A DNA stretch of 10,286 bases from Candidatus Peribacteria bacterium. Its GTDB lineage: Bacteria; Patescibacteria; JAEDAM01; Absconditabacterales; Absconditicoccaceae. Location of the stretch: assembly GCA_031288635.1 (NCBI GenBank), contig JAITQZ010000102.1, forward strand, positions 1 to 10,286, in the 5' to 3' direction. Below are positions 6,297 to 10,286 of the stretch, one piece after another. Below the pieces are notes generated by a model. The model did not search any database. It was not told the origin of the DNA and was given only the letters and a program-made list of their open reading frames with translations. The first letter of the stretch is position 1, and each line of letters begins with the position of its first letter. Made by a program: the position numbers and the translations under genes.

Positions 6297-6328
6297 TTGT
6301 TCTTGATTTTTTAATTTAATTTTATACT
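6297..6328 (+). promoter_or_regulatory. Possible promoter for the FISUMP leader
   Basis: A good -10 box, TATACT (6323-6328), lies in AT-rich DNA. The candidate -35 boxes are TTGATT (6303-6308, 14-base spacer) or TTGTTC (6297-6302, 20-base spacer), neither at ideal distance. Transcription would begin around 6334, at the 5' side of the structured leader. Confidence 0.4.
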
Positions 6329-6330
6329 AT

Positions 6331-6475
6331 GAAGGTGCTAAGTTTCATATATTCGGTGAATTTTGTATTTTTGAATACGAAAGGCGATTTGCGATTGATA
6401 GGCAAATTGTCCTTTCCAAAGACATATTTACCGAACGAAACTTAGCAACTTCATCAATCGTAAGTTGCCTTTTTT
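6331..6475 (+). promoter_or_regulatory. Structured leader RNA with competing terminator (riboswitch-like or attenuator)
   Basis: Outer stem P1 pairs 6331-6346 (GAAGGTGCTAAGTTTC) with 6437-6452 (GAAACTTAGCAACTTC), 15 of 16 bases. It continues as TTCGGT (6352-6357)/ACCGAA (6430-6435). Two hairpins branch inside: P2 GTATT/AATAC (6365-6378) and P3, 14 bp with one bulge (6379-6392/6402-6416) and loop GATTGATAG. The 3' strand of P1 also supplies the 5' arm of an intrinsic terminator, GCAACTT (6445-6451)/AAGTTGC (6462-6468), followed by CTTTTTT (6469-6475). P1 and terminator cannot both form at their base. This three-way-junction plus terminator layout is that of a cis-acting RNA switch in front of the surface-protein gene. 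I cannot match it to a known class; a free-standing small RNA is the alternative. Confidence 0.65.
6445..6475 (+). terminator. Intrinsic terminator in the FISUMP leader
   Basis: A 7-bp stem GCAACTT/AAGTTGC with a 10-nt loop is followed by six T, 20 bases before the ATG at 6495. Its 5' arm overlaps the closing stem of the upstream structure. Confidence 0.7.
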
Positions 6476-6494
6476 ATTTCTTTTCTTTATCATA

Positions 6495-7511
6495 ATGAAA
6501 CAAAAACTCCTTTCTCTCAAAAATCTGCTTTTCAAACCAGCAGTAAGTGCAATTGTTTTTATTTCTTTTATCCTAATCGGAGGATTGATTATAGTTGCTC
6601 GACAAAGTAATCCTACTGCATTAGACAATCTCAAAGCAGGAGCTAATAATAATATGCTAACTGCCACAAATTGGGATGCATTAATAGACTATGTAAAAGG
6701 GCTGGAAGGAGATATTTATACCAAGATTATAGACATACAGACTCAAGCAACTAATCTCTGGAATAAAGATGGGAACAATATTTATTATAATAGCGGGAGT
6801 GTTTCTATAGGAAACAATGTTTCAATTGGTGGCAGCATAAAAATAGGGAATACTACCGACAGTTGTTCTAGTAGTAATGCAGGAAGTATGAAATATGCCA
6901 ATGGATGTATGTCTTATTGTAATAGTACTGAGCGGAAAGAAATTTCTTGCCCTGTAGTATGTACAATATCGCCGACTTTTACTTATGTTGGTCAAAATTT
7001 TGTTATAACAGATTGTACAGCTACCTATACTATAGCAGATAGAAATGTATGAGCTACCGTATCAGGAACAGGAACTAACTCTTATGGAAATTATTATACT
7101 TATAGCCAAGCTCTCTCTGTTTGTCCTAATGGATACCATCTTCCGAGTCCAGAGGAATGGGAATGAGTAATAGTGATTGGAATTAATGCAGGTTGGTGGA
7201 TATGAGAGGGAAATGATTCAGCTTTAGAATTTACAAAACAATTAAAATTACCATTGCCAGGATTTATCTATGGTTATTCTTATGCTAGTAGCAATGGGAC
7301 CAATCCTAACGGAACAGAAAGATATGGTTATTACCGTACTTCTCAAATGAAGGGTAATACAGATAAAAATTATACATTAGGTTTATTCTGAGGTAGTTCT
7401 CTGTGAATTCATTTTGGATCTGAATGAGATAATTGGGCTCATAATGAAGGGACACCAGCAGGTAATTGAAATACTGAGCATAGATTTCCAGTTCGTTGCT
7501 TCAAAAATTAA
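6495..7511 (+). CDS. Membrane-anchored surface protein with FISUMP domain (seven in-frame UGA-Gly)
   Basis: ATG 6495 to TAA 7509-7511 gives 338 residues with UGA as Gly at residues 186, 224, 237, 299, 304, 311 and 325; under the standard code it would stop at 185. Residues 1-16 are basic, followed by one membrane segment (about 17-35), then a stretch (LKAGANNNMLTATNWDALID) and a Gly/Ser/Asn repeat region (NSGSVSIGNNVSIGGSIKIG) of the type found in CPR surface and fibre proteins. The C-terminal domain has the marks of the Fib_succ_major (FISUMP) family: RNVGATVSGTG, CPNGYHLPSPEEW (from Cys210) and the end VRCFKN. These domains are usually on exported, often carbohydrate- or surface-associated proteins; a precise role is not known. 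An in-frame ATG at 6465 lies inside the terminator, so 6495 is preferred. The gene sits behind the switch-like leader and between two copies of the rpsE tail. Confidence 0.85.
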
Positions 7512-7533
7512 ATTCATAAAGCACCTCCTTTAG

Positions 7534-7646
7534 ACCAGCAGCAGATGAACCAGCAGCAGCAACCGCAGAACAAAGTGATAAAAGCAAAAAAATCTGCTGC
7601 AAAGAAACCAGTAGCTAAAAAAGCTCCTGTTAAAAAGAAAAAATAG
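7534..7646 (+). pseudogene. Duplicated rpsE 3' fragment (not a functional gene)
   Basis: This is the second copy of the rpsE tail. From ACCAGCAGCAGATGAACC onward it follows 6106-6223 closely, but a net five-base deletion around 7577-7592 shifts the frame relative to rpsE. The end still reads AAKKPVAKKAPVKKKK and stops at TAG (7644-7646). A 33-codon frame from ATG 7545 exists but has no leader signals and only low-complexity content. It is best read as a relic of a duplication that brackets the FISUMP cassette. Confidence 0.75.
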
Positions 7647-7668
7647 TTATTATCAACAAAAATATAGA

Positions 7669-7697
7669 GGACGGTTCATTGAACCGTCCCATTTTTT
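7669..7697 (+). terminator. Terminator of the FISUMP cassette (second copy of the rpsE terminator)
   Basis: A perfect 8-bp stem GGACGGTT/AACCGTCC with loop CATTG (7669-7689) is followed by CA and six T (7692-7697). It is the better-formed counterpart of the hairpin at 6248-6270. Confidence 0.8.
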
Positions 7698-7729
7698 ATG
7701 GTATCAATTCTGCTGAATTCAGAGTTCGC

Positions 7730-7753
7730 GGATACCGCAGTACTGTGGTATCC
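7730..7753. repeat. 24-base palindrome between convergent genes
   Basis: GGATACCGCAGT/ACTGTGGTATCC is a loopless palindrome with a single G-T pair. A further GGTATC at 7700-7705 can alternatively pair with its GATACC, and a CTGAATTCAG palindrome lies at 7713-7722. No T run follows. It could be a protein-binding site or an intergenic palindromic repeat. Confidence 0.5.
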
Positions 7754-7820
7754 CTACCGTGAATTGTACATTTCCCATATACCAACCACATATCATTACG
7801 ATGTATATAACGAAATGTAG

Positions 7821-7841
7821 GGACGTGCCAATAGCACGTCC
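7821..7841 (-). repeat. Hairpin of the GGACG/CGTCC family
   Basis: GGACGTGC/GCACGTCC form a perfect 8-bp stem around a 5-nt loop, reading TATTG on the minus strand. Outer pairs and loop resemble the two terminator hairpins at 6248-6270 and 7669-7689 (loop CATTG), while the inner three pairs differ but stay complementary. It lies 55 bases beyond the stop of the minus-strand protease gene and has no good T run. Confidence 0.5.
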
Positions 7842-7844
7842 GAT

Positions 7845-7880
7845 CACATCAAACTTCACATCAAACTTCACATCAAACAT
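7845..7880. repeat. Three tandem copies of a 12-base unit
   Basis: CACATCAAACTT occurs at 7845-7856 and 7857-7868, and with one change (CACATCAAACAT) at 7869-7880. It lies in the 3' untranslated region of the minus-strand operon. It is too short and regular for CRISPR and probably arose by slippage. Confidence 0.8.
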
Positions 7881-7896
7881 TTTCACAACTACAATT

Positions 7897-8778
7897 TTAC
7901 TCAGATTTTTCTTCTGCTCTATATAATCCATCCGAGAGGAACAACACATAACTCAGCAGAAAATATCCACCAATGACCACCAAAACATACACTCGCGACC
8001 ATCCCGCCTCTACTGCGAGATTATACCCCAGATGAAGCACTACCCCCGCCAACATACACCCCATCACACGCAATACTTTTTTCCACGGCGTTAATGCTTG
8101 CATTTTCGCATTCTGATAGAGCTTGTATAGCAAAAGTGCAATCAATCCCGTGGCAATCAAATGCAACAGCGAAGAGAACAGTCCACGACCGAAAATCAAT
8201 GCAAAAATCCCATTCATTTCCCCGCCAAAGGCCTGCTGTCCGACATAAAAGATATTTTCTACGATACTAAATCCGAGTGCAACCAGAATGGAGAGAAACA
8301 ACACATCAGAGGAATAAAAATCAGTTTTTTTCAGGGCGTTTTCTGTTGCTCAGATTTTCAGAAACTCCTCTGCATAAGCACTCATAATCACTATCATTAC
8401 GACCGAAAGTCCCACTTGAAATCCCAGAAAGCCGACCACTGCAAAAAGTACAAGCCACACGAGAAAGAGAAACCAAATCTGAGGGGACTTCCGTTGATTA
8501 TGAAACAAGATAAGAAAAAGAAAAAGCAGTCCACAATACAGAAGAAAATACCCAAATCGTGGCAAAGGCAGCGGCGTAAGCGAAGCAGCGGATTCCAAGG
8601 TTCCCATAAAATAAAATAGTATACGAGAAGCTACATACAGCGAAATCACCAGAAATCCCGCTGTAGTAAAAATCTTTCGAGAGAATTTTCTTTTTTCTTT
8701 GAAAAAAACGTGCTGGACCAGCCAGATTCGGAAATATCACAAGAGAAGAGTAGCAAGAATCGCTCCAAAAAGTTGCAT
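7897..8778 (-). CDS. PrsW/CAAX-type intramembrane metalloprotease (two in-frame UGA-Gly)
   Basis: ATG (8776-8778) to TAA (7897-7899) gives 293 residues once UGA at 8737-8739 (Gly14) and 8350-8352 (Gly143) are read as glycine. Most of the chain is hydrophobic, with roughly eight membrane segments. The motifs of the PrsW-like branch of the CAAX/CPBP superfamily are present in order: EEFLK (Glu137-Glu138), GFSIVEN (Glu174-Asn175), LLHLIATG (His206) and LHLGYN (His249, Asn253). In Bacillus, PrsW starts cleavage of an anti-sigma factor at the membrane; other members process prenylated or small membrane proteins. The substrate here is unknown. The gene starts 65 bases after the stop of the SLH-TPR gene on the same strand, so they are probably cotranscribed. 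The start is chosen because it lies next to the first membrane helix; the frame is open upstream to 8821. Confidence 0.85.
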
Positions 8779-8843
8779 ACGGGTAGTGTAGGGATTTAGG
8801 GAAGGATTGCCAGTGAAAAATTAGCCAGAATTTTTCCTATAAT

Positions 8844-10028
8844 CTAATGTAGCTCTGTTAATCTATCCTCTATTTCTTCCAGAAGATAATACCAAACGCT
8901 TCCATTTTCTTCACTTCGTTGTAATAAAATATTTGTAAGTTTCCTAGCAGACTCATAATCTTCACGAGCTTCATCAGTTTGTCTTAGTATCTCATAACTA
9001 TTTCCACGAGTTATATAATAAACTGGATTATATGAATCTAATTCAATTGCTGTCGTAGTATCTTCGATAGCTTTTTCTTGATTTCCAAGCTTTTGATAAG
9101 AATTTCAACGGTTGTTATATATTACTGCCACTATATCAGAATCTATAGATTCATCGTTTTTTATAAGTTGAAGAGCTACAGTATAATTTTTAATAGCTTC
9201 CTCCTCTGCAGAAAGTGCAGAGTAAAGGTCTCAACGACTCACGTACGGTTGATAGTCTTTTGGGGAAAGTTCGATAGTATGTGTTAAAAGTGCTAAAGCG
9301 TCCTCATATTCTTCTAGTGAATAACTTATATTAGATAAAAATGCATATGCATCAGTATTAGTTGGCGACCGTGTAAGGGCTTTCTCTGTCCATTGCAATC
9401 CTTTACTAATCCTTCCATCTTTTAGAGCATTTACACCATTGGAGAGAAGCAAATTTGAAATAAATTGACTCGTATGATAGAGCATAGTAATAATCCTTCC
9501 TCTTGTAGCAGGAGCTTCTCTATCAGCAAATTGACTTATGTCTAATCAGAGTTCTTTTGCTCTTTTATAATAATTATCAGCCCAATGAAACAGTCCACTT
9601 TCTAGCTGTCTTTGTCCATCATCTAATATTCTAATTACTACTGCAATTGCTTGAGCATTGGTAAGCTCTCCTGAAGGATAAAATTTTCCATTACTTCACT
9701 GGAAAATTCATAATTTACAAGATTCTACAATACTTTCTACCAAATCTGTATGAGCTTGTGCTAAATCGAGGAATTGACATTGATTGACGTGAGATACCTC
9801 TTCTGGCTTATCATCAAATGCGGCATCAAATAAATTAGAAAATTGTACAAAGAATTTTGTGGCTTCGTCTCTCCTGATAAAGCGATACTCTCAAAAACTA
9901 GTAGGGGTATTAAATACTGTTAAATCATTTTCATATGCCCAATTTACAGCGTCATCTATGGTTCCAGCTAGAGTAATAGCTCCAAACAAAAAACAGTTGG
10001 TTCCAAAAAGGAAAAGAAATTTTTTCAT
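8844..10028 (-). CDS. Secreted SLH-domain and TPR-repeat protein (six in-frame UGA-Gly)
   Basis: ATG (10026-10028) to TAG (8844-8846) gives 394 residues with UGA as Gly at 46, 107, 111, 161, 266 and 308; under the standard code only fragments are visible. Residues 1-22 are a signal peptide (MKKFLFLFGTNCFLFGAITL). Residues about 25-190 hold up to three SLH-type modules: AVNWAYENDL with FIRRDEATKF; LGIFQGSNGKFYPSGELTNA; and HWADNYYKRAKELGLD with ATRGRIITML. From about 215 the chain is TPR: AYAFLSNISYSLEEYEDALA, YVSRGDLYSAL, YNNRGNSYQKLGNQEKAIED and YITRGNSYEIL. Several UGA codons fall on consensus glycines of these families. SLH modules usually hold proteins to the cell surface layer, and TPRs bind other proteins, so this is probably an exported scaffold. 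It leads a minus-strand operon with the PrsW-like protease. Confidence 0.88.
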
Positions 10029-10122
10029 CAACAAAGAAGTAAAAAATAAAAACACCCAAGTCCATAGGAGTACATATGAATTACATCAACCTTTGGAATT
10101 TTGTAAGATATATGTTGCAGAC

Positions 10123-10150
10123 AGCATACTAAATAAATGTGAAAAATCAA
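10123..10150 (-). promoter_or_regulatory. Promoter of the SLH-TPR/protease operon
   Basis: On the minus strand, TTGATT (10145-10150), a 16-base spacer and TATGCT (10123-10128) precede the ATG at 10028, giving a leader of about 90 nt that ends in a U-rich, Shine-Dalgarno-free run. Confidence 0.45.
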
Positions 10151-10165
10151 GGGAAAATTAACTCT

Positions 10166-10179
10166 ATGTTAATTAACAT
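10166..10179. repeat. 14-base perfect palindrome
   Basis: ATGTTAATTAACAT is fully self-complementary and lies between the minus-strand operon promoter and the right-edge transposase-like gene. It may be an operator or relate to the end of the mobile element. Confidence 0.4.
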
Positions 10180-10185
10180 TTAAAA

Positions 10186-10249
10186 TGCACACTCAAATGA
10201 TTATAGATTAGATACTTTAACTTCTAATCAAATCAACAATGAGTGTGCA
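10186..10249 (+). promoter_or_regulatory. Long-range hairpin covering the start codon of the right-edge gene
   Basis: TGCACACTCA (10186-10195) pairs perfectly with TGAGTGTGCA (10240-10249), which contains the last two bases of the ATG at 10239. An inner stem GATTAGA (10206-10212)/TCTAATC (10223-10229) stabilises it. A transcript reading in from the left would hide the start codon; one starting inside would not. Confidence 0.55.
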
Positions 10250-10286
10250 AAAGAATACTAAACATTTCACCCATATAACGCAAGAG
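10239..10286 (+). CDS. N-terminal fragment of a probable IS30-like transposase, runs off the window
   Basis: ATG at 10239 opens a frame that stays open to the window end: 16 residues, MSVQKNTKHFTHITQE. The KHFTHITQE segment resembles the N-terminus of IS30-family transposases, where a short basic start leads to a THLTxEER-type stretch and a helix-turn-helix. IS30 transposases are DDE enzymes that move the element through a circular intermediate. With only 16 residues the family call is tentative; the catalytic domain and right inverted repeat lie outside the window. The left end of the element, if there is one, should lie between about 10150 and 10190, but I cannot fix it. Confidence 0.4.
   Translation, partial: MSVQKNTKHFTHITQE

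Noticed and set aside
6331..6452. 6S RNA, tmRNA, SRP RNA or RNase P RNA
   Set aside because: The fold is a three-way junction rather than a rod with a central bubble, there is no tRNA-like end, and I see neither the GGAAG/AGCA SRP loop nor the RNase P core. This is by eye only; an Rfam search would be decisive.
7050..7469. Reading the interrupted genes as frameshifted pseudogenes or as UGA-Trp (table 4)
   Set aside because: All seven TGA codons are in one unbroken frame, the domain ends correctly in VRCFKN, TGG is used for Trp in the same gene, and the TPR and SLH alignments in the other gene demand Gly.
7845..7880. CRISPR-like array
   Set aside because: There are three contiguous 12-base units without spacers; this is a simple tandem repeat.
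7719..7949. Minus-strand frame containing FDVKFDVKFDV
   Set aside because: The repeat peptide is only the translation of the 12-base tandem repeat, and the frame overlaps the 3' end of the protease gene.
8161..8619. + strand 152-aa frame opposite the protease gene
   Set aside because: It is a Lys/Gln-rich shadow of a hydrophobic membrane-protein gene; the minus strand carries the PrsW motifs.
9859..10161. + strand 100-aa frame at the right side
   Set aside because: It is antisense to the signal peptide and SLH region of the SLH-TPR gene and has no motif.

Overview
The window comes from a bacterium that reads UGA as glycine (translation table 25), so almost certainly a Candidate Phyla Radiation member of the Gracilibacteria/Absconditabacteria (BD1-5/SR1) group. 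The sequence shows this directly. Four genes that look broken by TGA become intact, motif-correct proteins when TGA is read as Gly, and a fifth (a 60-residue membrane protein) only then appears at all. All identified stops are TAA or TAG. In the TPR protein, one UGA sits exactly 34 residues (one TPR unit) before a GGA codon at the same motif position (RGNSY in both repeats). UGA-Gly is common in the accessory genes and absent from all seven ribosomal-protein genes. None of the 14 coding starts has a recognisable Shine-Dalgarno sequence; most leaders are A/U- or pyrimidine-rich.

Layout. Positions 1-1030 are an accessory patch: + strand terminators at the left edge, a short GC-rich segment bordered by degenerate direct repeats, a 92-residue unknown protein on the minus strand, and a 60-residue single-span membrane protein with the architecture of a leaderless filamentous-phage coat protein (Pf3-like). 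The last has a strong promoter, an upstream terminator-like hairpin and a hairpin just after its stop. Positions 1232-2527 hold a divergently transcribed, membrane-anchored protein with a cysteine-rich C-terminal ectodomain.

Positions 2544-6275 are a truncated spc-type ribosomal operon, rplX-rplE-rpsN-rpsH-rplF-rplR-rpsE, with its own promoter (dyad over the -35) and a structured leader. It starts at L24 and stops at S5, with no L14/S17 before it and no L30/L15/secY after it. S5 has long low-complexity tails at both ends.

Directly after S5 is a 1.26-kb cassette with a FISUMP-type surface protein behind a roughly 145-nt structured leader ending in a terminator that competes with the leader's closing stem. 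It is bracketed by two diverged copies of the rpsE 3' end plus its terminator hairpin, so it looks like an insertion or segmental duplication at the 3' end of rpsE.

Positions 7897-10028 on the minus strand are a two-gene operon: a secreted SLH-TPR protein followed by a PrsW/CAAX-type intramembrane protease. The right edge carries the first codons of a probable IS30-like transposase whose start codon lies in a long-range hairpin. The best candidates for something undescribed are the structured leader at 6331-6475, the rpsE-tail-bracketed cassette and the possible inovirus remnant in a UGA-recoding host.
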